Shown in pieces: positions 6,351 to 13,607 of a DNA stretch of 15,647 nt. The DNA is taken from positions 1 to 15,647 of the forward strand of contig JAFGDF010000322.1 of NCBI GenBank assembly GCA_016932235.1, given 5' to 3'. This DNA is from Deltaproteobacteria bacterium. GTDB lineage: Bacteria; Desulfobacterota; DSM-4660; Desulfatiglandales; HGW-15. A program made the position numbers and the translations under genes. Under the pieces are notes generated by a model, which did no database searches, was not told where the DNA came from, and was given only the letters and a program-made list of their open reading frames with translations. Within the stretch, counting starts at the first letter, position 1. Each line of letters starts with the position of its first letter.

Positions 6351-7607
6351 TTAGACTACTTCATCCGGACCGGTAATCCTTCCCGTGACTGCACCTGCAG
6401 CGGCTACGGCCGGACTGGTCAGGTATACCTCGGACTGCGGGCTTCCCATCCTGGCGATAAAGTTGCGGTTTGTGGTGGAAAGGCATTTTTCTCCTGCAGC
6501 CAGGACGCCCATACTGGCGCCCGGACACGGCCCGCATTCGGGTGGACCGATAATCGCTCCCGCTTCAACAAAGACTTCTATCAGCCCCTCTTTCAGCGCC
6601 TGCAGGTATATGCGCTGGGAACCAGGGAATATAAGGCAGCGCACCCTGGGATTTATTTTCCTTCCATTGAGTATCCGGGCCGCCACCTGCAAATCTTCCA
6701 GGTGGCCGTTGGTGCAACTGCCGATCACAACCTGGTCTATATGGATATCGCTGAAGTGAGAAACGCCCCTGGTGTTTGCCGGTGAGTGAGGTGCGGCAAC
6801 CTGGGGCTCAATGGCCGAAACGTCATATTCAATACCCCTGGAATATACATCATCGTCATCAGGTCGATGTATTGTGTAAGGACGTTTTGCCTTATCCTTG
6901 ATGTAATCCAGTGTTTTTTGATCCACGGGCATTATGCCGGTCTTTGCGCCGGCCTCGACAGCCATATTAGCCATGGTAAAGCGGCCGCTCATGGGGAGAG
7001 ACTCTATCGCCTCGCCGCCGAATTCTATTGCCGAATACAGGGCGCCGTCTACCCCGATATCGCCGATAGTATAGAGTATCAAGTCCTTTCCGCTTACCCA
7101 CCGGGGCAGTTCTCCGTGATAAGTCAGCTTGATTGTCGGCGGGACCTTCATCCAGATTTCACCTGTTGCCATGGCATAGGCAATATCGGTCGATCCCATG
7201 CCGGTGGCGAGAGCGCCCATAGCTCCTCCCGTGCAGGTATGTGAGTCTGCTCCCACTACTATATCACCGGGCAATATCAGACCTTGCTCGGGCATTACTA
7301 TATGCGCTATACCCGCTGACTGACCAAGCTCAAAGTACCGCGTTTCCTGCTCGTATGCAAAATCTCGAAGTTGTTTGGCCTGCTCTGCAGAAGCAATGTC
7401 CTTGTTAGGCACAAAATGGTCCGGTATAAGAACAATTTTTGCCGGATCAAAGACCTTATCCACACCTATCAGGCGAAATTGTTTAATAGCCAGTGGGCCT
7501 GTACAGTCGTGAGCCATGACCAGGTCAACCCTGACACTTACTATTTCCCCCGGAGTTACACTTTTTTTACCGCAGTGAGCGGCGATTATTTTCTCGACTA
7601 CAGTCAA
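6351..7607 (-). CDS. LeuC/aconitase-type hydro-lyase large subunit (4Fe-4S)
   Basis: A 418-residue catalytic large subunit of an aconitase-superfamily hydratase. The three iron-sulfur ligands are visible: Cys298 in IGSCTNG and Cys358 and Cys361 in PPECGPCPG. GADSHTCTGGAMGALATG (about 119-136) is the conserved substrate-domain motif. About 420 residues is normal for the archaeal/anaerobe-type split enzyme. I prefer the TTG start at 7607: AGGAG lies 7 bases before it but only one base before the in-frame ATG 7613. Family members include isopropylmalate isomerase, homoaconitase, citraconate hydratase and 2,3-dimethylmaleate hydratase (DmdA). With a Mii-like isomerase and a PrpB-like lyase in the cluster, hydration of dimethylmaleate or a close analogue is my inference. 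The lyase gene is 83 bases upstream. Confidence 0.9.
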   Translation of the reverse strand: MTVVEKIIAAHCGKKSVTPGEIVSVRVDLVMAHDCTGPLAIKQFRLIGVDKVFDPAKIVLIPDHFVPNKDIASAEQAKQLRDFAYEQETRYFELGQSAGIAHIVMPEQGLILPGDIVVGADSHTCTGGAMGALATGMGSTDIAYAMATGEIWMKVPPTIKLTYHGELPRWVSGKDLILYTIGDIGVDGALYSAIEFGGEAIESLPMSGRFTMANMAVEAGAKTGIMPVDQKTLDYIKDKAKRPYTIHRPDDDDVYSRGIEYDVSAIEPQVAAPHSPANTRGVSHFSDIHIDQVVIGSCTNGHLEDLQVAARILNGRKINPRVRCLIFPGSQRIYLQALKEGLIEVFVEAGAIIGPPECGPCPGASMGVLAAGEKCLSTTNRNFIARMGSPQSEVYLTSPAVAAAGAVTGRITGPDEVV

Positions 7608-7637
7608 TGTCATGCTCCTGAAAAATTTCTATCGTAA

Positions 7638-7653
7638 CGGTTTTCGAAAATCG
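7638..7653. promoter_or_regulatory. Palindrome in the gap before the LeuC-like gene
   Basis: CGGTTTTCGAAAATCG is a 16-base palindrome (one G-T pair if folded as RNA), centred about 38 bases upstream of the TTG start. A direct repeat GGTTCC (7653 and 7671) flanks CCCGGG beside it. It could be an operator, an RNA hairpin shielding the intercistronic message, or chance. Confidence 0.3.
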
Positions 7654-7690
7654 GTTCCTACCCGGGTCTTGGTTCCGGGAAAGAACAAGC

Positions 7691-8563
7691 CTATGTGTAC
7701 TTTTCTTCCATTTTCCTAACCTCAGGCACACCGATTATCTCGTTAAATTCCGACCAGCTGGTTAGATCGTCAATATATGATTGAGGTGAATATGTTTCCT
7801 TCAGCTTTTCTAAGGTGCGGATCATCGCCCTTGTAGCCGAAAGAAGGGTCGTTAATGGAAAACATACCATTTTAAAACCGATTTCCTGCGCCTGCCGTGA
7901 ATCGATCAGCGGCGTCTTGCCTCCTTCCACCAGGTTAACCATCAAAGGTATTTTTACCTCCTGAACAGCCTTCTTCATCTGATCGATGGTTTCATAGGCA
8001 TCAATTAAAATAAAATCAGCCCCTGCCTGGCTGTATAATTTTGCCCGTTTCAGCGCCTCATCGAAGCCGTGCGTAGCAATAGCGTCCGTACGTGCTCCAA
8101 CAACAAAATCCGGATCATACTCGTTTCTGGAATCAATAGCCGCCCTTATTTTTCCGACCATTTCACCGGACGGGATAATATTTTTCCCAGCCATATGCCC
8201 GCATTTCTTCGGCCATACCTGATCTTCGATAAATAACCCGGCGGCCCCTCCTCCGATATATTCCTTGATGGTCCTGTAGACATTTATCGAGTTCCCGTAG
8301 CCGGTATCTGCATCCGTCATGAGAGGTATATTTACCGATCTGGCAATGTATGTAACCCTTTCGCACATCTCCTTGAATGAAACAAGCCCGACATCCGGCA
8401 TTCCAAGGAGGCTTGCGGCCGTTCCATAACCCGTATGAGTTATAATTTTGAAGCCCGCCCTCTCTGCCAGTTTCGCCGATAGAGAATCATATACACCGGG
8501 CATAAAAATAGTCCCCGGCTGATTAATCATTTCCCTGTATTTGGTACTCCCTTTGATATACAT
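7691..8563 (-). CDS. Isocitrate lyase/PEP mutase-family carbon-carbon lyase (PrpB/dimethylmalate lyase-like)
   Basis: A 290-residue cytoplasmic TIM-barrel lyase, the usual length for methylisocitrate and dimethylmalate lyases. Visible motifs: TGYGTAASLLGMPDVG (about 44-59), the metal-binding TDADTGYG (83-90), the catalytic loop KKCGH (119-123, Cys121) and GARTDA (156-161). Cys121 in the KKCGH loop supports a lyase rather than a PEP mutase or phosphonopyruvate hydrolase. Such enzymes split a 2-hydroxy acid, with Mg2+, into a 2-oxo acid and a carboxylate: methylisocitrate to pyruvate plus succinate, or 2,3-dimethylmalate to pyruvate plus propionate. The adjacent hydratase and Mii-like isomerase favour the dimethylmalate type (inference). 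CAGGAG lies 7 bases before ATG 8563. It is the first gene after a strong internal promoter. Confidence 0.9.
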   Translation of the reverse strand: MYIKGSTKYREMINQPGTIFMPGVYDSLSAKLAERAGFKIITHTGYGTAASLLGMPDVGLVSFKEMCERVTYIARSVNIPLMTDADTGYGNSINVYRTIKEYIGGGAAGLFIEDQVWPKKCGHMAGKNIIPSGEMVGKIRAAIDSRNEYDPDFVVGARTDAIATHGFDEALKRAKLYSQAGADFILIDAYETIDQMKKAVQEVKIPLMVNLVEGGKTPLIDSRQAQEIGFKMVCFPLTTLLSATRAMIRTLEKLKETYSPQSYIDDLTSWSEFNEIIGVPEVRKMEEKYT

Positions 8564-8640
8564 GGTCTTACTCCTGTTTAATGTATTTACCCGTCCTTTG
8601 CGAGTTTCTTCCAGTATCGCTATTCTGAACCAAAAGCGCT

Positions 8641-8666
8641 TCCACGTGGAGTGGGTGCACCTGGTG
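8641..8666. promoter_or_regulatory. Cluster of palindromes downstream of the internal promoter
   Basis: Three overlapping or adjacent symmetrical words lie here: TCCACGTGGA (8641-8650), GGTGCACC (8654-8661) and CACCTGGTG (8658-8666). They sit about 20-45 bases after the predicted start of transcription for the lyase gene, a common place for a repressor site. They could also be an RNA stem in the leader. No regulator gene for this cluster is visible in the window. Confidence 0.4.
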
Positions 8667-8691
8667 TTTGATACTTATTTTTCGGGGATGG

Positions 8692-8720
8692 AATATAGAG
8701 ATTTTCCCCTTGTGTGTCAA
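8692..8720 (-). promoter_or_regulatory. Strong sigma70-type promoter for the lyase-LeuC-LeuD unit
   Basis: On the minus strand TTGACA (8715-8720, perfect -35) and TATATT (8692-8697, 5 of 6 at -10) are separated by exactly 17 bases. Transcription would begin near 8685, giving a leader of about 120 bases before ATG 8563. It lies in the only long gap (357 bases, 8564-8920) of the seven-gene cluster, so the last three genes can probably be transcribed on their own. Confidence 0.7.
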
Positions 8721-8747
8721 GCTATTAATAACGCCAGAATCCACCAT

Positions 8748-8781
8748 CCAGTTATCGGAATCGCAGCATGGGCAGCTCTTT
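8748..8781 (+). repeat. 34-bp dispersed repeat, second copy of 5757-5790
   Basis: This stretch matches 5757-5790 at 27 of 34 bases without gaps, including GAATCGC and GCATGGG. Both copies are non-coding: the first is inside the inverted-repeat element, this one is just upstream of the internal promoter. Confidence 0.42.
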
Positions 8782-8803
8782 CTATCGGCGTAAACCTGTA
8801 AAT

Positions 8804-8873
8804 ATGATGCGGCAGGGAATATGGTCACCGCATGTATCAGTCTGAAGATCGGATGTGTATCTGCCCGCATCAT
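8804..8873. other. Long hairpin after the ene-reductase gene
   Basis: ATGATGCGGCAG (8804-8815) is the reverse complement of CTGCCCGCATCAT (8861-8873) apart from one bulged base, with about 45 bases between. It begins 47 bases after the stop of the ene-reductase gene on the minus strand. No T-run follows, so it may be an RNA-stability or Rho-associated structure rather than an intrinsic terminator. It helps separate the two halves of the cluster. Confidence 0.4.
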
Positions 8874-8920
8874 GGCAGAAGAATAAGCCGAAATATATGT
8901 CTTAAAGAATATTCAGCGTC

Positions 8921-10876
8921 TTATATCTCTACCGCCGCATTAAAACCCTCATGCACCGCTTCCTTGATAGTCCTGGGTTTCAGGCAGTCTCCAATGAAAT
9001 GGACATCGGGAACGATATCTGTGAAGATATTTACAAGCTCCGTGCGCGGTTTAAGTCCAAGGGAAAGGACAACCGTTTCCGCGTTCAGCGAGTGCCGCTT
9101 CCATGCCTTATCAATAATAATAACACCCTCATCAGTGATTTTCTCCAATTTGACTTCCGTCAGGAAAGTCACCCCTTTCTCCTCAAGCAGATCACCCAGA
9201 CCACGTGGCCATCCGGAGGAAAGTGTCTGGAAATCCAGCATATCAATAACCTGAACCTTTTTCCCGTCTTCTGCAAGTTGCAGCGCGCTTTCAGCGCCGG
9301 TCGATCCGCCTCCTGCCATCAGAACCGTCTCTCCAACCTTGACATTACCCAGGTCAACATCACCTACCCAGACAACATTGCTCAGGTTAACGCCCGGAAT
9401 TTCAGGTATCACAGGGTCGGAACCAACCGCGACAATAACCGCATCAGGCCTTTCTGCTTTAACAAGATCTGGATTGGAATTACTGTTCAGCCTGACGGTT
9501 ATCCCTGGGGTTTTTTCGGTTTGACGGATGATCCATGCCAGGTAACGCCTGAGATCGGCCTTAATGGGCAAACTTGCCGCCGGGACAAGATTTCCTCCAA
9601 GCCTGTCGGATTTCTCAAACAGGACCACTTCATGGCCCCTGCAGGCGGCGGTAATAGCCGCCTGCATACCGCCCGGACCACCGCCTATAATAACTACCTT
9701 TTTCTTGTATTTTGCTGGGGCCATATCAGCATAATCCAGCTCTCTGCCAAGTGTTGGATTCACGGCACAACGGATGGGGAAAAAATTGGCCGTCCGCTTA
9801 TTGCATGTGTGACATCGAAGGCAGGGTCTTATATCCTCAAACTGACCGCGCCGGGTCTTGTTAACCATTTCGGGATCAGCCAGCAGGGCACGGGCCATAG
9901 CCACGATATCCGCTTTTCCTTCCGCGATTATCCTGTCAGCCGTCTCCATATCACTTATGGAACCTACGGTCGTTATAGGAACATCAAGTTCCTTTCTAAA
10001 CCTTTCAGCGTAATGCACATTATAAGCGTGAGGGAAATACGTCGGCTGTATCATGTGGGGAATAATCTTGGGGTGAGCAAGAAGCCCTGCCGACACATGA
10101 AGAAGGTCTATCTTGTCCTGGATCATTTTGACAAACTCAATCGTTTCCTCTTCCTGCATGCCACCTGGCACCAGTTCATTAGCGCTGATCCGGTATTCGA
10201 TTGCAAGACTGTTGCCGACCTTGTTTCGAATCGCCTCCAGCACCTCAATGGCAAAACGGGCCCTGTTATTAAGGCTTCCTCCGTAAGCATCCGTCCGTTT
10301 ATTCGTGTAGGGAGATAAAAACTGGCTGATAAGGTGACCGTGGGCCCCGTGAACCATTATCATTTCAAACCCGGCCCTCAGACATCTGTATGCGGCATCA
10401 GCAAAATGGTCTCTAACAGTGTCAATCATTTCCTGATCCATCTCCTTAACCGGCCTTATGCTTCTGCCTTCCCGCCGCGCCGCGATCTCTTCCATGACAG
10501 CCGGAATGGGGGACGGCCCGATAGTGGGCCGGCCATTAAGGACATATCTGCCGGGATGGTGAATCTCTATTGAAAGCTTCGCTCCATATCTGTGAACTTC
10601 TTCCACCAGGACACTTAACCCGTTTATGACCCTGTCATCCCCGAGATTTAACTGGAATTCATGGCCTTTGGCATACTCAAAATCGATGGGAGATTCGCCA
10701 ATGGTGATGATCCCTGCTCCACCCCTGGCAAAGTTTTTATAATAGGCGACCATCTCCCTTGTCACGAAGCCGTCGTGTGTTGTCAGCATATAACAGGCCG
10801 GAGCCAGTTCCAATCTGTTCTTGACTACCACATTCCCGAATCTGAATGGTGATAAAACATATTGAAATCTGTGCAT
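8921..10876 (-). CDS. FAD/NAD(P)-binding NADH:flavin oxidoreductase of the OYE/2-enoate reductase family
   Basis: A 651-residue flavo-iron-sulfur protein built like 2,4-dienoyl-CoA reductase (FadH), 2-enoate reductase and trimethylamine dehydrogenase. ATG 10876 has GGAGGG upstream; the longer frame from 10915 has no such site. Residues 1-345 are an FMN TIM barrel with HGAHGHLISQFLSP (about 176-189) and KRTDAYGGSLNNR. Cys352, 355, 358 and 370 (CxxCxxC, 11 residues, C, then AVNP) bind the 4Fe-4S cluster. FAD and NAD domains follow, each with a Rossmann glycine motif: VVIIGGGPGGMQAA near 394 and VLMAGGGSTGAESA further on. These enzymes reduce an activated C=C using NAD(P)H. In this cluster an unsaturated carboxylate substrate is likely, but its identity is unknown. 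It lies 82 bases after the isomerase gene. Confidence 0.9.
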   Translation of the reverse strand: MHRFQYVLSPFRFGNVVVKNRLELAPACYMLTTHDGFVTREMVAYYKNFARGGAGIITIGESPIDFEYAKGHEFQLNLGDDRVINGLSVLVEEVHRYGAKLSIEIHHPGRYVLNGRPTIGPSPIPAVMEEIAARREGRSIRPVKEMDQEMIDTVRDHFADAAYRCLRAGFEMIMVHGAHGHLISQFLSPYTNKRTDAYGGSLNNRARFAIEVLEAIRNKVGNSLAIEYRISANELVPGGMQEEETIEFVKMIQDKIDLLHVSAGLLAHPKIIPHMIQPTYFPHAYNVHYAERFRKELDVPITTVGSISDMETADRIIAEGKADIVAMARALLADPEMVNKTRRGQFEDIRPCLRCHTCNKRTANFFPIRCAVNPTLGRELDYADMAPAKYKKKVVIIGGGPGGMQAAITAACRGHEVVLFEKSDRLGGNLVPAASLPIKADLRRYLAWIIRQTEKTPGITVRLNSNSNPDLVKAERPDAVIVAVGSDPVIPEIPGVNLSNVVWVGDVDLGNVKVGETVLMAGGGSTGAESALQLAEDGKKVQVIDMLDFQTLSSGWPRGLGDLLEEKGVTFLTEVKLEKITDEGVIIIDKAWKRHSLNAETVVLSLGLKPRTELVNIFTDIVPDVHFIGDCLKPRTIKEAVHEGFNAAVEI

Positions 10877-10936
10877 TTTTCCCTCCGCCTCTCTTAGATA
10901 ATAAGATAACAACAATTAAATTGGAAAAATACCCCG

Positions 10937-10955
10937 TGCAATTTCATAACCGGAC
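10937..10955 (-). repeat. Dispersed 19-bp repeat, copy 3
   Basis: On the minus strand this reads GTCCGGTTATGAAATTGCA, matching copy 1 (5681-5699) at 18 of 19 bases. It begins 3 bases after the stop codon of the isomerase gene, in the same orientation relative to the gene as copies 1 and 2, which also sit at gene ends. By chance an 18/19 match would not be expected in a window this size. Confidence 0.55.
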
Positions 10956-10958
10956 CCA

Positions 10959-12119
10959 TCATTCCTTGAATAATTTTTCAGGCACATATACGAATCCTTC
11001 CATTATTCTCCTTGATGTCCGTCCGAATGCGGCCAGTTTTATTTCTGGCCCGTCTTTGGTATTTTCCACATCCACCTCAATGGATATGGTACCGCTTGGG
11101 TGACCAATGTTTATCTTTTTTGCCTCAATACCTTTTCGAGAGCATACTTTGTTTACGAGAGTGCCTTCAATCATCGCTGCAACTCCCGTGCTGACCGTGC
11201 CTGTCCCGGGATAGGTTTTATGCATCACCTGCATGAAGAAAAGACGGGACACAAAATCAATGGCATCTTTTTCTATCAATGCTCCGTCAGCAAAGCTCTT
11301 GTATGAAGTCGGCTCGCTGATAAAAGCGATCATCGGTCGCGTGGGGCTCTGTATCCGGGCTTTTTGAGCATCGTCGGCCAGACCAAGCATTTTTGAGACG
11401 GTCCCGCGTAATATTTCAATGGTATCAAGTTTGCTGACAACATTATTGTCGTCAGGGCCTTCTGTGCCGGAAAATCCAAGTACTTCAGATTTTAGAAAAC
11501 AGACAGGATTTCCTGCATCCACCACGGACACCTCGATTTCACCGATTGACGGAACAGAGATGGTATCTATTGCATTACCTGTGGGAAGAATCTTTCCGTT
11601 CACGGTTCCACCAGTAGCCGAATAATCAAGGAGAATCTTGCTGCCGGTTCCCGGGACACCATCGACAACAAAATCACCGGTGTACCTGGCCTTTCCTCCC
11701 AGGGTGGCGACGTAGGCCTTAAGGATCTTGCGCGTGTTTGTGTTATAGATACGAACAATGGTTTCCGGCTCTTTGGCCTGAACCAATCCTTCATCTATAG
11801 CGAACGGACCCACTCCGGAGGATATATTTCCGCAATTTCCCCCGAAATCTATAATAGGATCGAGGATACTGACCTGGGCCATCGTATAATTGACATCAGC
11901 ATCATCTCTCTCCGACGGTCCGATAATAGCACATTTGCTGGTCAGCGGATCGGCCCCTCCCAATCCGTCAATCTGACGGATGTCAGGACTGCCGAAAATG
12001 GCCAGAATAATCTTCTCTCTCATTTTCGGATCCTGCGGAAGATCCTTTTCATGGACATATACCCCCTTACTTGTTCCTCCGCGCTGAATAACACATGGTA
12101 TCTTTCTGAATTCATTCAT
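10959..12119 (-). CDS. PrpF/AcnD-accessory family isomerase, closest to 3-methylitaconate delta-isomerase (Mii)
   Basis: A 386-residue cytoplasmic isomerase with the two-lobed diaminopimelate-epimerase fold. PrpF proteins move a C=C bond in methylaconitate; Mii of Eubacterium barkeri (380 residues, as I recall) turns 3-methylitaconate into 2,3-dimethylmaleate. Motifs visible: RGGTSKG (13-19), DGLGGADPLTSKCAII (51-66), DFGGNCGNIS (91-100) and MQVMHKTYPGTGTV (296-309). The residues I recall for Mii, Ser17, Lys62, Cys96 and His300, fall at exactly these numbers here. Recalled PrpF numbering (Lys73, Cys107) is shifted by 11. That supports a Mii-like enzyme but does not prove substrate. AAGGGGA precedes ATG 12119; the gene follows the PrpD-family gene by 14 bases, so the two are co-translated. 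Confidence 0.88.
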   Translation of the reverse strand: MNEFRKIPCVIQRGGTSKGVYVHEKDLPQDPKMREKIILAIFGSPDIRQIDGLGGADPLTSKCAIIGPSERDDADVNYTMAQVSILDPIIDFGGNCGNISSGVGPFAIDEGLVQAKEPETIVRIYNTNTRKILKAYVATLGGKARYTGDFVVDGVPGTGSKILLDYSATGGTVNGKILPTGNAIDTISVPSIGEIEVSVVDAGNPVCFLKSEVLGFSGTEGPDDNNVVSKLDTIEILRGTVSKMLGLADDAQKARIQSPTRPMIAFISEPTSYKSFADGALIEKDAIDFVSRLFFMQVMHKTYPGTGTVSTGVAAMIEGTLVNKVCSRKGIEAKKINIGHPSGTISIEVDVENTKDGPEIKLAAFGRTSRRIMEGFVYVPEKLFKE

Positions 12120-12133
12120 TGCTTCAATCCCCT

Positions 12134-13525
12134 TTATCTGACAAGATCAGCCAGATCGGAAATATTTGTGACCTCATGAAGGTTATCCACTGTCTCGATA
12201 ATCTTTTCCCTCCTGTCCTGATCGATGAACTTTTCTGTCAGGGCATGGAATTTCGTAAGAATTTCATCTTTTGATGCAGGATTCTCAGGATCTCCTTTAG
12301 GAAAATCCACATGTGCCTCAAATATGCGACCATCAGTCATTTCCGCCACTAACGTGGCAGGATAAGCCTTGGGATACATAGCCTCAGCCTCGGGGTCCAT
12401 CTCCCAGGTGACCTTCTGAGCAAGCTCCAATACATCGGGATCACCGAGTGACTCGACTTTGAATTCATCTATCCCGGTCCTGTTTTTACAGACGGCAACG
12501 GCAATAGCCCATGGAAGACTGAATTGCGCGTCCACATGCGTTTCAGGTTTACGCTTTCGATCTTCAGGATTACAGAGGGCGCGAATACTGAAATCTCCTA
12601 CCTTGGCCAGGATATTCTTAACGTTTTTGGCGCGAACACCCTGACGATAAAGATCGAGCGCGCAGTCGGCGACCGGGCTTGAAAAGCGGCAGCACGCATG
12701 GACCTTAATGCTCGTATCCATCATTTCCCATTTTTTACCAAGCGTATCCGTGATCCTCCCGTAATCATACTGGTCCTTGAATGAAAAAGCCCTTATCAGG
12801 CCGTTTGGTCCATCAAGAACCGTCCCTGAGCCTCTATAGGATTTTTCCGCAAGTAAAGCGGCCAGAACACCACCCATTGCAGGGTGGCCGGCCTGAAGCG
12901 GTTTCTGCCAGGCTCCATCGCCGGTGCACTCAAAGGTGCCTGCTGAGAAGCTCGCTGCGATGCCCAGGGCATACTTGGTGCGCAGGAGATCAAGTCCCAT
13001 TGCAGTGGCGCAGGCCGCTGCCGCACCAAAAACACCGCATGTCCCCGTGGGATGGAATCCCTGGTAATAAGATTTGCCGAGAAGAGACTCTCCCAGCCGG
13101 ATCATTACTTCAAGGCCGAGAATAAAGGAACGCATGAGTTCCTTTCCGGTAATGCCGAGCTTCTCCCCCATCGCGAAAACCGCGGGAAATACTGCGACTG
13201 ACGGATGCATCGTTCCTTCTCTGTGATCATCGTCAAAATCAAAGCTATGACCCATTGTCCCATTAATCATCGCCGCGTTCATCATGGATGTCTTTATTCC
13301 ACGAGCAATTACAGAGCTGTGGGGATTGCCCCCTTCCATATTCATCACCTCAGCCAGGATCTTTACCTGGGGCTGCTGAGAAGCCCCTATCGAACATCCG
13401 ATTACATCAAGAATATATTCTTTTACCTTTTTTATTGTTTCGGAAGGCAATGCCTCGTATTTTTCTCTGATAAGGAATTCAGCCAATACGTCGCTTACGC
13501 TCTTCCCTTCACTAACCTGATTCAT
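12134..13525 (-). CDS. MmgE/PrpD-family protein
   Basis: A 463-residue cytoplasmic protein of the family that contains 2-methylcitrate dehydratase (PrpD), cis-aconitate decarboxylase and an iminodisuccinate epimerase. Family motifs are visible: NGTMGHSFDFDDDH (88-101), HPSVAVFPAVFAMGEKLG (107-124), GFHPTGTCGVFGAAAA (156-171) and KVHACCRFSSPVADCALDL in the second half. The GHSFDFDDDH region corresponds to the active-site entrance of the family. A dehydration or double-bond reaction on a hydroxy-tricarboxylate or branched dicarboxylate is likely, as is common for PrpD next to PrpF. No citrate/methylcitrate synthase is in the window, so a complete methylcitrate cycle is not shown. AGGAGAGG precedes ATG 13525; the AOR gene lies 82 bases upstream. 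Confidence 0.88.
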   Translation of the reverse strand: MNQVSEGKSVSDVLAEFLIREKYEALPSETIKKVKEYILDVIGCSIGASQQPQVKILAEVMNMEGGNPHSSVIARGIKTSMMNAAMINGTMGHSFDFDDDHREGTMHPSVAVFPAVFAMGEKLGITGKELMRSFILGLEVMIRLGESLLGKSYYQGFHPTGTCGVFGAAAACATAMGLDLLRTKYALGIAASFSAGTFECTGDGAWQKPLQAGHPAMGGVLAALLAEKSYRGSGTVLDGPNGLIRAFSFKDQYDYGRITDTLGKKWEMMDTSIKVHACCRFSSPVADCALDLYRQGVRAKNVKNILAKVGDFSIRALCNPEDRKRKPETHVDAQFSLPWAIAVAVCKNRTGIDEFKVESLGDPDVLELAQKVTWEMDPEAEAMYPKAYPATLVAEMTDGRIFEAHVDFPKGDPENPASKDEILTKFHALTEKFIDQDRREKIIETVDNLHEVTNISDLADLVR

Positions 13526-13607
13526 AAATTTACCTCTCCTGATAAATAATTTTTAATCTTAACTGTTCAAAAAACTTATGCCATACCTAATTTACGCAGA
13601 CTTTTAA

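Noticed and set aside
5821..7607. Leucine biosynthesis leuCD
   Set aside because: No leuA or leuB nearby, the specificity loop is atypical, and the neighbours are catabolic enzymes. Family name only, not pathway.
7658..7670. 13-base word CTACCCGGGTCTT with an exact inverted copy at 15628-15640
   Set aside because: A 13-base match in either orientation is expected a few times by chance in a window this long, and neither copy extends further.
8568..8873. Minus-strand 101-codon open frame between the ene-reductase and lyase genes
   Set aside because: It runs through the internal promoter, the palindromes, the repeat and one arm of the long hairpin. No recognisable domain or ribosome-binding site.
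8951..10318. Plus-strand 455-codon open frame antisense to the ene-reductase gene
   Set aside because: It is unusually long, but the minus-strand gene has complete FMN, Fe-S, FAD and NAD motifs. The antisense translation is low-complexity for function, with no family resemblance and no ribosome-binding site.
5821..13525. Complete methylcitrate cycle (prp operon)
   Set aside because: No methylcitrate synthase, no AcnD-type single-chain aconitase and no PrpR regulator. The LeuCD-type hydratase and Mii-like numbering fit dimethylmaleate chemistry better. Kept as the main alternative.
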